Shown one piece after another: positions 1 to 7,995 of a stretch of DNA of 59,039 bases. The stretch lies in IMG/VR virus record IMGVR_UViG_3300047095_000484, positions 1 through 59,039 of that record; one strand, 5' to 3'. Source of the DNA: a virus. The notes beneath the pieces were generated by a model. It made no database searches. It saw only the letters and a program-made list of their open reading frames with translations, and had not been told where the DNA came from. Numbering within the stretch: the stretch's first letter is position 1; each line of letters begins with the position of its first letter. Made by a program: the position numbers and the translations under genes.

Positions 1-720
1 ACTGGAGTAATTATTGCTCCAATGGGAGCCACATCCGCTCAAGCCTTTACATTTGCAGCAACTTCACCAACAATGGTTGAGTTAGCATTCCCATCATTCT
101 CAGCATCCATATCACACTGGGGAACATCGGTAATCATGGACGGTAACTTTGATGAAGATAAGTCTCTCGTGTTTACATACGGACAGAGAACTGGAAACTC
201 TATTCCAGCAGGACAATCAAGAGCACTATTTGCAATCCGTGTAGCACCTTCAGTAGATAATGGTATTGCTGCAGCATTCGGACAAAGAGAACTAATTAAC
301 CGTATGCAGCTTACACTTAAAGCACTAGATGTTACAACGTCTCTAGCTAACGCTAACCTTCTTGTAACTGCAGTTCTAAATGGAGTTCCATCAACAACAA
401 ATGCATGGACTAATGCGGTAGGAAACGTAGCAGGAGTAGCAAACTCATCACTAGCACAGATTGTAGATTATCAAGGTAGCTCAACCACTTTATCTGGTGG
501 AGAAACTACTGCAGGTTTCTTCGTAGGAACTGGAGCTAACTCAATCGATCTGTCAAACGTTAGAGATCTTGGAAACTCAATTGTGGGTGGAGGATCAGTA
601 AACTCAAATACAAACATCTACCCAGATGGTCCAGACACACTAACAATTGTTGTTGCAAATCTTGGTTCAACAACAGCTCCAGTGTTCGCAAGACTATCCT
701 GGACTGAGGCACAGGCATAG
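1..720 (+). CDS. Virion structural protein, 5' end outside window
   Basis: The frame is open from base 1, so the gene probably begins upstream; an internal ATG lies at 22 without a clear ribosome binding site. The visible 239 residues are rich in Ala, Ser, Thr, Asn and Gly with little Lys and no Cys, typical of beta-rich extracellular phage appendage or decoration proteins. I recognise no catalytic motif. It stands 12 bases before another small structural-looking protein and two genes before the FN3/proline-repeat protein, which supports a virion surface role. The exact function is unknown. Confidence 0.6.
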   Translation, partial: TGVIIAPMGATSAQAFTFAATSPTMVELAFPSFSASISHWGTSVIMDGNFDEDKSLVFTYGQRTGNSIPAGQSRALFAIRVAPSVDNGIAAAFGQRELINRMQLTLKALDVTTSLANANLLVTAVLNGVPSTTNAWTNAVGNVAGVANSSLAQIVDYQGSSTTLSGGETTAGFFVGTGANSIDLSNVRDLGNSIVGGGSVNSNTNIYPDGPDTLTIVVANLGSTTAPVFARLSWTEAQA

Positions 721-732
721 GAAAACATAACA

Positions 733-1233
733 ATGTCTATTACTAAAGGAAAGTTTCCCTACGAAACAGATTTGCAGGTTAAATCATTATCAGTTTCTGA
801 TAACTGCGGTCTTTCTGGAATAACAACATTTTCTGGAGTAGTAAAGTTAAGTGGAACACTTGACAGCACATTGGGTAATATTCAGTTTATAGATGGGGTA
901 CAGTCAAAACAAGGTACCCCGTCTATAACACCTATATATACTAAATTTTTTAATTACACATTAAGTAATTTAAATGAAAGAGATTCCATTATCGATATGA
1001 GAATGACTGTTGCAAATACAGTAACCATTCCAGCAGATACGGTTATCAATTTCCCAGTTGGTACTACTCTTGATATTTTACAAACAGGAGCAGGACAAAC
1101 TACGGTTCAAGCAGGACCTGGTGTAGTATTAAACTTTACTCCAGGACAAAAGTTAAGATTTCAATGGTCAATTGCAACAATATTAAAAAGAGATGCCAAC
1201 ACTTGGCTTTTGTTCGGAGACTTGACAGCGTAA
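733..1233 (+). CDS. Putative virion appendage protein
   Basis: 166 residues, rich in Thr, Val and Gly. The N-terminal part (residues 1-60) resembles the repeating beta-strand segments of phage fibres. The C-terminal half (about 90-160) has an alternating hydrophobic pattern ending in WLLFGDLTA, suggesting a compact beta domain. There is no signal peptide, membrane segment or catalytic motif. It lies between two other structural proteins and is probably co-transcribed with them. A small tail-fibre or capsid-fibre subunit is the best guess from context. Confidence 0.5.
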   Translation: MSITKGKFPYETDLQVKSLSVSDNCGLSGITTFSGVVKLSGTLDSTLGNIQFIDGVQSKQGTPSITPIYTKFFNYTLSNLNERDSIIDMRMTVANTVTIPADTVINFPVGTTLDILQTGAGQTTVQAGPGVVLNFTPGQKLRFQWSIATILKRDANTWLLFGDLTA

Positions 1234-1249
1234 GAAGGGTATTTAAAAA

Positions 1250-2914
1250 ATGGGTAAAAAGACGGGTAGAAAAGCGCAACTTTCTGGAGATTTTGAATAT
1301 CCAGTACCACCAATAAATGTAGTTGCAACAGATGTAGGAACAAATAGACCATATAACAATGGGGCTATAAATATTACTTTTGAATACCCAACAGGCCAAT
1401 TGCCTATTATAAATTACACTGCAAAGTTTACTCCTAATACTGGATCAGTAACTTATACAGATTTTTCTGCAACATCCCCAATTTTAATTACTGGAATACC
1501 TTCAGGACTAACTGGCTTTGTAACAGTAAATGCAACAAATGTAAATGGAACTTCTCAGGAGTCTACCGCAACCGCCCCTCTTTTAGTTACAACAGTTCCA
1601 CAATCACCAAGAACAGTTACAGCAGTATCTAACACTACAGGTCCAGGCCATAGCACAGAAGGTACACAAACCACTACACCAGGACAACGTGGACAAGATA
1701 TTGTTTCATGGGGGCACCCAGCAACTGGTGGAAAAGATATATCAAAATATATAATTACATCTTCAGATTTAACTACACAGCCAGGCGGACTAGCATCACC
1801 ATATGAAGCTAATTTCCCAGCAACATCTATAGCAATTAGAGAGACTATGGCAAGTGCCCAGATATATACAGTAAAAGCAGTAAACGCAAATGGAACTTCT
1901 TTAGGTTCTGCAACTGGTGAAGTTACAACATTCTTTTCACCACCAGCTTTTTTCTCCCCACCAAACTTCTTTGCGCCACCTAACTTTTTTGCGCCACCTA
2001 ACTTTTTTGCGCCACCTAACTTTTTTGCTCCACCAAACTTCTTTGTGCCGCCAAACTTCTTTGCGCCACCACAATTCTTTGCGCCACCAAACTTCTTCGT
2101 GCCGCCACAGTTCTTTGCGCCACCACAGTTCTTTGTGCCACCACTATTTTTTACACCACCAAACTTCTTTACACCTCCACTATTCTTTAGCCCTCCAAGA
2201 TTCTTTTCACCTCCAGGGTTCTTTAGCCCTCCAAGATTCTTTTCACCTCCAAGATTTTTTGCACCTCCAGGATTCTTTGGCCCTCCAAGATTCTTTGGCC
2301 CTCCAGGATTCTGTATACCAGCAGATACGGAGGTGCTTACTAAGGACGGATACAAAAAAGCAAAAGATATAAAGATAGATGATATTCTTTTAACCGCTTA
2401 TTTTGATAATTTGCCAGAACATTCTTCTAACTGTGCACAAGGATACATAAGCACAGACTGCATGATTCAAGTTGCTTCATGGAGAGATTCTAATTTAATT
2501 AATCAAAAAACATTAGAGTCAAAGGTTACAAATATATTCAAGGAAACAAAATCATCAGTTGTAAGAATTAATAACAATCCTAAATATGATTTGTCATTAG
2601 TAGAACAACCTGTGATAAAAAGAGGCAATGAATATATGCTTCCAGAAGCAGCTAACCTAGAAATTGGCGATGAAATATTTAATTACGATAACCCTTCTGA
2701 TCCAATAGTTGTTGAGTCCTTGGATCTTGTAGAAAAAGATACAGACGTATTTTTATTCTACAGAGAACCGTGGGGACTTCTTGTGGCAGGATCAATGCTT
2801 GCATATAATGGATGCGAAACTTACAGCGAGATAGATCCAAATGATGTGGACCCTCATATTGCTGAAAATCCACACAATGAAGAAGAGTCGGACGCAGAAT
2901 TTCAGGATAACTAA
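1250..2914 (+). CDS. FN3 - (FFxPPx)21 - Hint-like domain protein
   Basis: 554 residues in three parts. Residues about 15-226 look like two fibronectin type III domains (strands ending NYTAKF, VNATNVNG, YTVKAVNANG). Residues 228-353 are 21 uninterrupted six-residue units FF-x-PP-x. Residues 355-520 resemble a Hedgehog/intein (Hint) domain: Cys355 starts CIPADTEVLTKDG, matching intein block A, and the end reads LLVAGSMLAYNGC, matching block G. Two expected catalytic positions differ: the block B TxxH is replaced by a segment reading LVEQP, and the usual His before the terminal Asn is Tyr519-Asn520. An acidic tail of about 34 residues follows. Self-cleavage is therefore uncertain. It is probably a virion surface protein. 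The gene is followed by a strong promoter and an oxygenase operon. Confidence 0.75.
   Translation: MGKKTGRKAQLSGDFEYPVPPINVVATDVGTNRPYNNGAINITFEYPTGQLPIINYTAKFTPNTGSVTYTDFSATSPILITGIPSGLTGFVTVNATNVNGTSQESTATAPLLVTTVPQSPRTVTAVSNTTGPGHSTEGTQTTTPGQRGQDIVSWGHPATGGKDISKYIITSSDLTTQPGGLASPYEANFPATSIAIRETMASAQIYTVKAVNANGTSLGSATGEVTTFFSPPAFFSPPNFFAPPNFFAPPNFFAPPNFFAPPNFFVPPNFFAPPQFFAPPNFFVPPQFFAPPQFFVPPLFFTPPNFFTPPLFFSPPRFFSPPGFFSPPRFFSPPRFFAPPGFFGPPRFFGPPGFCIPADTEVLTKDGYKKAKDIKIDDILLTAYFDNLPEHSSNCAQGYISTDCMIQVASWRDSNLINQKTLESKVTNIFKETKSSVVRINNNPKYDLSLVEQPVIKRGNEYMLPEAANLEIGDEIFNYDNPSDPIVVESLDLVEKDTDVFLFYREPWGLLVAGSMLAYNGCETYSEIDPNDVDPHIAENPHNEEESDAEFQDN
1931..2311 (+). repeat. Coding repeat: 21 units of FFxPPx (18 bp each)
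   Basis: The repeat begins at Phe228 and runs to Phe354 of the preceding protein. Position 3 is A, S, V, T or G, and position 6 is N, Q, L, R, G or A. The array drifts from N/Q-type units at the start to R/G-type units at the end. The final unit reads FC, so the second Phe is replaced by the Hint-domain Cys355. Bases 1973-2026 are three perfect tandem copies of an 18-bp unit, a sign of recent expansion. Confidence 0.95.
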
Positions 2915-2917
2915 TCC

Positions 2918-2946
2918 TTGACTATATTACGCAAAAATGCTATTCT
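2918..2946 (+). promoter_or_regulatory. Sigma70-type promoter for the oxygenase operon
   Basis: TTGACT (2918-2923), a 17-base spacer and TATTCT (2941-2946) preceded by TGC, an extended -10. The -10 box ends 6 bases before the ATG at 2953 and there is no Shine-Dalgarno sequence, so the transcript may be leaderless. Confidence 0.75.
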
Positions 2947-2952
2947 TTAATA

Positions 2953-3576
2953 ATGATATACAACAAAAAACAGTTGTACCCTGGGATATGGGTATATCCT
3001 AATTCTTTTCCAAAAGAACTTGATTTAATTAATCGTATTGAAGATTGCGTATCCAGCAAAGAAACTGACTGGAATAGTGCAACTGTTTGTTTAGAAGAGA
3101 CAGATAAAACATACAGGGATGCATGGGACTTTAAGATCTCTGCTCTTGGAAAATCTCACCCACTTTACAAAGATATTTATAATTGCCAAAAAGATGCAGT
3201 TGAAGATTTTTGCAATATGTATTCAATTAAAATGGATTTTTGGGAATGGACTAATGTAGTTAAATATTACCCTAATCAATTTTTTCAAGAGCATGCAGAT
3301 GACGGGTGGTCATATAAATGTGCCGTATCTTTAGTCGGATATCCAAATGATGGTTATACTGGCGGTGGGCTATATTTTCCTAAATTTAATTTACATATAA
3401 CACCAGAGATAGGGGATTTAGTTATATTTCCTTCCTCTTTTATATATTCTCACGTAGCTCTTCCAGTTGAGTCAGGAGTCAAGTATTCTTTTGTTACCAT
3501 GCTAGACTACAATGATGATGCCCATACCGAAGAATATGATAGAATGATAGATAACAAACACAAGGGGAAAAAATAA
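2953..3576 (+). CDS. 2OG-Fe(II) oxygenase (prolyl 4-hydroxylase-like), copy 1
   Basis: 207 residues with a double-stranded beta-helix oxygenase core. The iron ligands appear to be His114-x-Asp116 (EHADDG) and His167 (YSHVALP); Lys177, ten residues later, should bind the 2-oxoglutarate carboxylate. The segment GYPNDGYTGGGLYFP matches the usual family strand. Enzymes of this family couple oxidative decarboxylation of 2-oxoglutarate to hydroxylation of a protein side chain or small molecule; the substrate here is unknown. It is the first gene of an operon that starts just behind the proline-repeat gene. It is a close paralogue of the next gene (shared YRDAWDFKI, IYSH and VTMLDY segments). Confidence 0.88.
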   Translation: MIYNKKQLYPGIWVYPNSFPKELDLINRIEDCVSSKETDWNSATVCLEETDKTYRDAWDFKISALGKSHPLYKDIYNCQKDAVEDFCNMYSIKMDFWEWTNVVKYYPNQFFQEHADDGWSYKCAVSLVGYPNDGYTGGGLYFPKFNLHITPEIGDLVIFPSSFIYSHVALPVESGVKYSFVTMLDYNDDAHTEEYDRMIDNKHKGKK

Positions 3577-3577
3577 T

Positions 3578-4318
3578 ATGCTTCCAAATGCAGAAACTAT
3601 ATATCCAGGAATTATTGTATACAGAGACGTCTTTAAAAAAGAGTACAATCTGGCAGAAAGACTAGAAAAGGTTTTAGAAAAACAAGAAAGCAAGAAGCAC
3701 TGGAACCTGGCTCAAACAGGCTTTGATACACTAAATACAGATTATCGTGATGCCTGGGATTTTAAAATTAAAGAAAATGACGGCGGATCCCTAATGTATG
3801 GCAATGGAAATCATGTTCAGCAAGAAGATCTTACAGAGGATGAAATAGAGCTAAGACAGATATGGAGAGACTCAAAAGGAGTACAGCTTAACGCTGTAGC
3901 AGATTACATGAAAATGTTTCAGCTTCCACCCTTAAACTATTGGGAATCTTTTAACTTTATTAAGTATGCAAAAAATCAACACTTTAATGTCCATTCAGAT
4001 CACGGATATTCATATGTGTGTGTGCTTTCATCAGTAGGTTATATTAACGACGACTACGAAGGCGGAGAGTTGTTTTTCGATAAGCTTGGCTTAAAGATTA
4101 AACCTAAAGCTGGAGATCTATATCTTTTTCCTTCTTCTTATATTTATTCTCATGCAGCAATGCCAGTAAAATCTGGAACTAAATATGCAATTGTTACAAT
4201 GTTAGATTATCAAGAGGCTCCACACACACCTCTTTATAGAGAAATAGAGGCAGGCTATGAATATAACCATTTTACCGAAGGTAAAAAATTTATCCCAGCA
4301 GAACAAAGGGATAATTAA
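3578..4318 (+). CDS. 2OG-Fe(II) oxygenase, copy 2
   Basis: 246 residues. Iron ligands His139-x-Asp141 and His192, with Lys202 as the likely 2-oxoglutarate contact; GYINDDYEGGELFF is the central strand. It aligns along its length with the preceding protein but carries an extra segment of about 25-30 residues (around 66-100) and a longer C-terminus. The two genes are one base apart, so they look like a tandem duplication. The substrate is unknown; a protein proline is one possibility given the gene upstream. Confidence 0.88.
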   Translation: MLPNAETIYPGIIVYRDVFKKEYNLAERLEKVLEKQESKKHWNLAQTGFDTLNTDYRDAWDFKIKENDGGSLMYGNGNHVQQEDLTEDEIELRQIWRDSKGVQLNAVADYMKMFQLPPLNYWESFNFIKYAKNQHFNVHSDHGYSYVCVLSSVGYINDDYEGGELFFDKLGLKIKPKAGDLYLFPSSYIYSHAAMPVKSGTKYAIVTMLDYQEAPHTPLYREIEAGYEYNHFTEGKKFIPAEQRDN

Positions 4319-5032
4319 TTGATTAAGGTAACAGCATATGATAATTTGCAAGATACAGCTAACATAGAGCCACTCTCTGCAAAAAGAGATTGGATGGACC
4401 AGACGGAGCATAATCATGCATACAGGTGCTTTCCACTAACTCTAGCAAATCAATTAGGCTGGGGAATATCTTTTCCAGAAGATATAACTTTTATGTGGGA
4501 TGGAGTAACAAGTACCTATCCACATAATGTTCAGGTTTTACAAGGACAAAAATACTGCGAAACTGGTAGAGGTCACTCAACAATTAATTTTAAAACAAAT
4601 CTAACTTTTGAAACAGAAAGTAATTACACATTGCTATCTTTCCCAGTTCCAAATATGTTTGTTGATGGAGCCCAGGCCGTAACAAGCTTACTAACAACAT
4701 CTTTTTTTGGTAGCCCATTGCCAGTTGCATGGAAGATTACAAAGCCATACGTTCCAATCACAATCAAAGCTGGACAACCAGTAATTGCAATTTTGCCAAT
4801 ATCTTTAACAGAGCTAAACAACTCTACTCTTGAAGTAAAGGATATAAGGCATATGCCACAGCCACACTTTGAGAATGTTCCAACTTATGAAGGAGCAGTT
4901 GCTGCAGCTAAAGAGGCGGCAGAAAAACAAATTTGGACAGACTACTATAGAGATGCCACAGACTATCTAGGAAATAAACTAGGATCTCATGAAGTAAAAT
5001 CAATTAAGCTGAAAGTCAATAAATACAAATGA
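4319..5032 (+). CDS. Unknown protein, resembles DUF6065 family
   Basis: 237 residues starting with TTG directly after the previous stop. The pattern GWGISFPEDITFMWDG in the first third, a middle of short beta strands, and IKAGQPVIAILPIS near residue 150-165 recall the phage family I remember as DUF6065. I see no metal site. The C-terminal 60 residues are charged and helical. The next gene has the same overall plan (compare KGTPYAQIIPIK), so the two are probably distant paralogues. Their position inside an oxygenase operon suggests a linked role, perhaps as partner or substrate-binding protein, but this is inference. Confidence 0.6.
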   Translation: MIKVTAYDNLQDTANIEPLSAKRDWMDQTEHNHAYRCFPLTLANQLGWGISFPEDITFMWDGVTSTYPHNVQVLQGQKYCETGRGHSTINFKTNLTFETESNYTLLSFPVPNMFVDGAQAVTSLLTTSFFGSPLPVAWKITKPYVPITIKAGQPVIAILPISLTELNNSTLEVKDIRHMPQPHFENVPTYEGAVAAAKEAAEKQIWTDYYRDATDYLGNKLGSHEVKSIKLKVNKYK

Positions 5033-5739
5033 AAATTGTTTTTAATTCAAATAGACACTATAACAATAAAGATCTTGTTCCAAGCCCTACAAAAAATGTT
5101 ATGCCAGGATGGTTTAAGAATGCTAGCAAGTACTGGAAAGATTTTGAAGGAAATGATGTAGTCGGTCCTCCAGACAATCAAAGAGGCCCAGGCTTTAAAG
5201 CCTGTCCAGCCTTACATGATATTTTTACGACAGGATATATGCTTACAACACCATGCGACATTAATGTTTTTATAAAAGACGGATACACATTAGTGCAAGC
5301 AGAGCCAGGATTTGATGACTTTGTTTCAATTCGTTCGCACATGGGAGAATTTCATTATCCAGAAGGATATTATAAATTTGTTTATCACTGGTATCCAAAT
5401 TGGGGATTTACCCTTCCAGAAGGGTATAGCGCTTTAGTTGTACAGCCTATTAATAATTTTGAGCTGCCTTTTTTAACGGTAGGCGGTATAATTGATAGTG
5501 ATAGGTATGCCCCGCCAGGGCTAATGCCATTTTTTATTAGAGATGGCTTTAAAGGAATTATTCCAAAAGGAACTCCCTATGCACAAATAATTCCAATCAA
5601 AAGAGAAGAATGGAAATCAGAGTTTAATTTGTATACGTATCAAGAAATGCAAAAAAGACACAATGACCATGTGGCCATATATAGAGCAAATACTGGAGTA
5701 TATAAAAAAAATACCTGGGTACCCAAGAAATATGAATAG
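5029..5739 (+). CDS. Unknown protein, distant paralogue of the preceding gene
   Basis: 236 residues, overlapping the previous gene by 4 bases (ATGA). The N-terminal segment MPGWFKNASKYW, then KACPALHDIFTTGYML, and the late KGTPYAQIIPIKREEW fit a family found beside 2OG oxygenases in aquatic phages. Many aromatic residues (YHWYPNWGF) suggest a beta-sandwich. No HxD iron motif is present, so it is not one of the oxygenases. Function unknown. Confidence 0.6.
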   Translation: MKIVFNSNRHYNNKDLVPSPTKNVMPGWFKNASKYWKDFEGNDVVGPPDNQRGPGFKACPALHDIFTTGYMLTTPCDINVFIKDGYTLVQAEPGFDDFVSIRSHMGEFHYPEGYYKFVYHWYPNWGFTLPEGYSALVVQPINNFELPFLTVGGIIDSDRYAPPGLMPFFIRDGFKGIIPKGTPYAQIIPIKREEWKSEFNLYTYQEMQKRHNDHVAIYRANTGVYKKNTWVPKKYE

Positions 5740-5748
5740 GAAAAATAA

Positions 5749-6432
5749 ATGGAAAACACTGTAGAGAACCCTTCGGATATTAGAAAGCACAGAACATCAA
5801 TCACGCCTTCTGGTTATTTTGGCAATGGTAAAGAAAACATTGTTGAAATAGAGAACTTGTTAACGGAAGAAGAAAACGAATACCTTTTAAATTTTATTAA
5901 AAATAATGAAGTTTGGGATCAGGGCCAAGATGTTAAAAATGAGAATGGAACAATCATCTATCAACACAACGTATGGGCAAACCGTGTTGCAACAAGAAAA
6001 TCTTTAGATGAGTCAGATCCAGCTGTTTCAGTAATGCTAGAGTCAATAATTGAAAGACTAAGAGTAATGATTGAAAAGCATTTTAATGTAGAGGTAAAGC
6101 CTACAGGCCCATGCCTTGTTAGATGGCCAGTTGGCTCTATGCAGTGGCCACACGCAGATAAAGAATTGCACGAAGGACCAGATAAGGGAACTGCAAACAA
6201 TTTTCCATGGTATGACATTGGGACAGTAATCTATTTAAATGAAGATTACGAAGGTGGTAGATTGCATTTTCCAAAACAAGAAATTGCTTTTAAGCCAAAA
6301 GCTAGAGCGGCATATTTTTTTCCAGGTGATTTAAACTATATACATGGTGTCGATATTATTACAGAAGGAACAAGATACACCTCACCTTGGTTTTGGACTA
6401 TAACTAAATTAGGAGAAAAAATAAATGGATAA
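5749..6432 (+). CDS. 2OG-Fe(II) oxygenase, copy 3
   Basis: 227 residues. Iron ligands His135-x-Asp137 (PHADKE) and His199 (YIHGVD); Arg209 sits in the 2-oxoglutarate position. The core strand is YLNEDYEGGRLHFP. Residues 30-55 (IVEIENLLTEEENEYLLNFI) match the N-terminal helix seen in prolyl 4-hydroxylase-like proteins. It is less similar to copies 1 and 2 than they are to each other, so it is an older divergence or was acquired independently. It overlaps the next gene by 8 bases. Confidence 0.87.
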   Translation: MENTVENPSDIRKHRTSITPSGYFGNGKENIVEIENLLTEEENEYLLNFIKNNEVWDQGQDVKNENGTIIYQHNVWANRVATRKSLDESDPAVSVMLESIIERLRVMIEKHFNVEVKPTGPCLVRWPVGSMQWPHADKELHEGPDKGTANNFPWYDIGTVIYLNEDYEGGRLHFPKQEIAFKPKARAAYFFPGDLNYIHGVDIITEGTRYTSPWFWTITKLGEKING

Positions 6433-7285
6433 TATAGTATCAAAGACCCTGTATCCCAGAATTGAAATTTACAAAGGTTTACTTCCAGATCATAAGGAAA
6501 TTTTTGATGTTGTAAAGTCTACAGAAAACATTGAAAAAGATTCAGATGAACATTATTTTGTTCCGTGGACTAGATGGAGCTCCTTTGGCACATACTCATC
6601 AACAAAATTTAAGGGTGCTATGGATAACCTACGTGGCAAAAATGAAACTTTTGACAAAGAGTATTGGGCTGCAGAAACAGTTTGGGATGCATATAATATT
6701 GCTCTTGAAGACTACATAAAGAAATATAATGTTGACCTTCCAGAAGGAGCAGAGCTCGGCTCATCATCATTTTGCAAATATTTTACTAACGTAGATTCTT
6801 TAAAGAATAATTTAACAATGCAGTATCACACAGATTTTAAACAAACAGATAAGGATGCTCCAGGAAATAAATTTTATATAACCTGTACGGTTTATATAAA
6901 TGACGACTATGAAGGCGGAGAAATTGAGTTTTATGTTAATGGAGAATTTGTTCCCGCATACAAGCCAGAGGCAGGAGACATAATGGTATTTCCTTCTGGA
7001 GAAGGATACTATCATGGCGTAAGAACGGCGACTAAAGGAAATAAATATTTAATCAGAAACTTTATGGTTTATCCATATAAGGGGTCTGATGAATGGCTAG
7101 AAAACCAATTAAAATACGGTGCAACAAAATGGGCTGAAATGGAAAAAAGAAGAATGAGCCTAGATGTATATGGCGGGAACCTAGTATTTGAAAATGGAAA
7201 ACTAAAGGTTCCAACTGAAAAAGAAATACAAGATCATATAGATTATATCGATAGTCTAGAAGATAAAGATAAGACGGAGTGCTAA
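6425..7285 (+). CDS. 2OG-Fe(II) oxygenase, copy 4
   Basis: 286 residues, the longest of the set. Iron ligands His135-x-Asp137 (YHTDF) and His197 (YYHGVR); Lys207 is the likely 2-oxoglutarate contact. YINDDYEGGEIEFY is the core strand. A C-terminal helical extension of about 70 residues, rich in Lys and Glu, follows the core and is not shared with the other copies. The N-terminus (LYPRIEIYKG) resembles that of copies 1 and 2. It ends in a TAATG overlap with the next gene. Confidence 0.85.
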   Translation: MDNIVSKTLYPRIEIYKGLLPDHKEIFDVVKSTENIEKDSDEHYFVPWTRWSSFGTYSSTKFKGAMDNLRGKNETFDKEYWAAETVWDAYNIALEDYIKKYNVDLPEGAELGSSSFCKYFTNVDSLKNNLTMQYHTDFKQTDKDAPGNKFYITCTVYINDDYEGGEIEFYVNGEFVPAYKPEAGDIMVFPSGEGYYHGVRTATKGNKYLIRNFMVYPYKGSDEWLENQLKYGATKWAEMEKRRMSLDVYGGNLVFENGKLKVPTEKEIQDHIDYIDSLEDKDKTEC

Positions 7286-7995
7286 TGGAAATTGTATCGC
7301 TTAAGGATGATGTTTTTGTTGTTGATGGTTTAATTACAGAAGAAGAATGCCAAAAAATAATTGCTTATTTTGACGCAATTACCGACGCTGGTCATTTAAA
7401 GTGGAATCAAATTTCTTTTTACGGATCTCTTGCCATGGGCTACTGGCCTTGGGACGATAACCTACTTCTATTTGGCTTGCCTAAAGATTATTTTTCTATA
7501 CTAAAAGAAAAAGTTAAACTAGCAGGGGAAACCTGTTTTAACAAAGAGTTATCAGAAGTAAGTTACCACGCACAAAAGTGGGTAATAGGAGCATTTGCAG
7601 GTTTTCACTCAGATAATACCCATGAAGACGGAAAGCCTTCCGCATTCTATAAAAGTAAATATGCAGGATTCCTTTATCTAAATGATAATTTTGATGGAGG
7701 GTTTTTAAACTTTAAACATCATGATATTGCAATAAAGCCAAAGCCTGGTAGACTTGCTTTCTTTAAAGGTGGATATGGCAACGAGCATGAAGTCACGATG
7801 GTTGAAAAGGCAGAAAGATATACAGTGGGATCGTTTTGGGATGATGCTGATGCAGTTTATACACCAGAACAAATAGCTGAGTGGGAAGCCGAACTTAAAG
7901 AAACAAGAGCAGAACAAGAAAAAACTTACGAAGAGTGGAATGATCTTAAGAAAAGGGGAACTCCACCAACACATAAAGGTAAGTATGATGCTTAA
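7285..7995 (+). CDS. 2OG-Fe(II) oxygenase, copy 5
   Basis: 236 residues from the ATG at 7285, which overlaps the upstream stop (TAATG); a GTG two codons earlier is possible but less likely. Iron ligands His108-x-Asp110 (FHSDN) and His168 (NEHEV); Arg178 takes the 2-oxoglutarate position. YLNDNFDGGFLNF is the core strand. Residues 8-30 (VFVVDGLITEEECQKII) match the usual N-terminal motif. The last 45 residues form a charged helix (EWEAELKETRAEQEK). Confidence 0.87.
   Translation: MEIVSLKDDVFVVDGLITEEECQKIIAYFDAITDAGHLKWNQISFYGSLAMGYWPWDDNLLLFGLPKDYFSILKEKVKLAGETCFNKELSEVSYHAQKWVIGAFAGFHSDNTHEDGKPSAFYKSKYAGFLYLNDNFDGGFLNFKHHDIAIKPKPGRLAFFKGGYGNEHEVTMVEKAERYTVGSFWDDADAVYTPEQIAEWEAELKETRAEQEKTYEEWNDLKKRGTPPTHKGKYDA

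Noticed and set aside
1555-2372. Open frames on the - strand (266 codons, 1555-2355, Gly-rich) and in another + frame (1917-2372) across the FFxPPx repeat
   Set aside because: They are mirror products of the 18-bp repeat. The + frame from 1250 has domains, a clear start and continuous flanking domains on both sides of the repeat.
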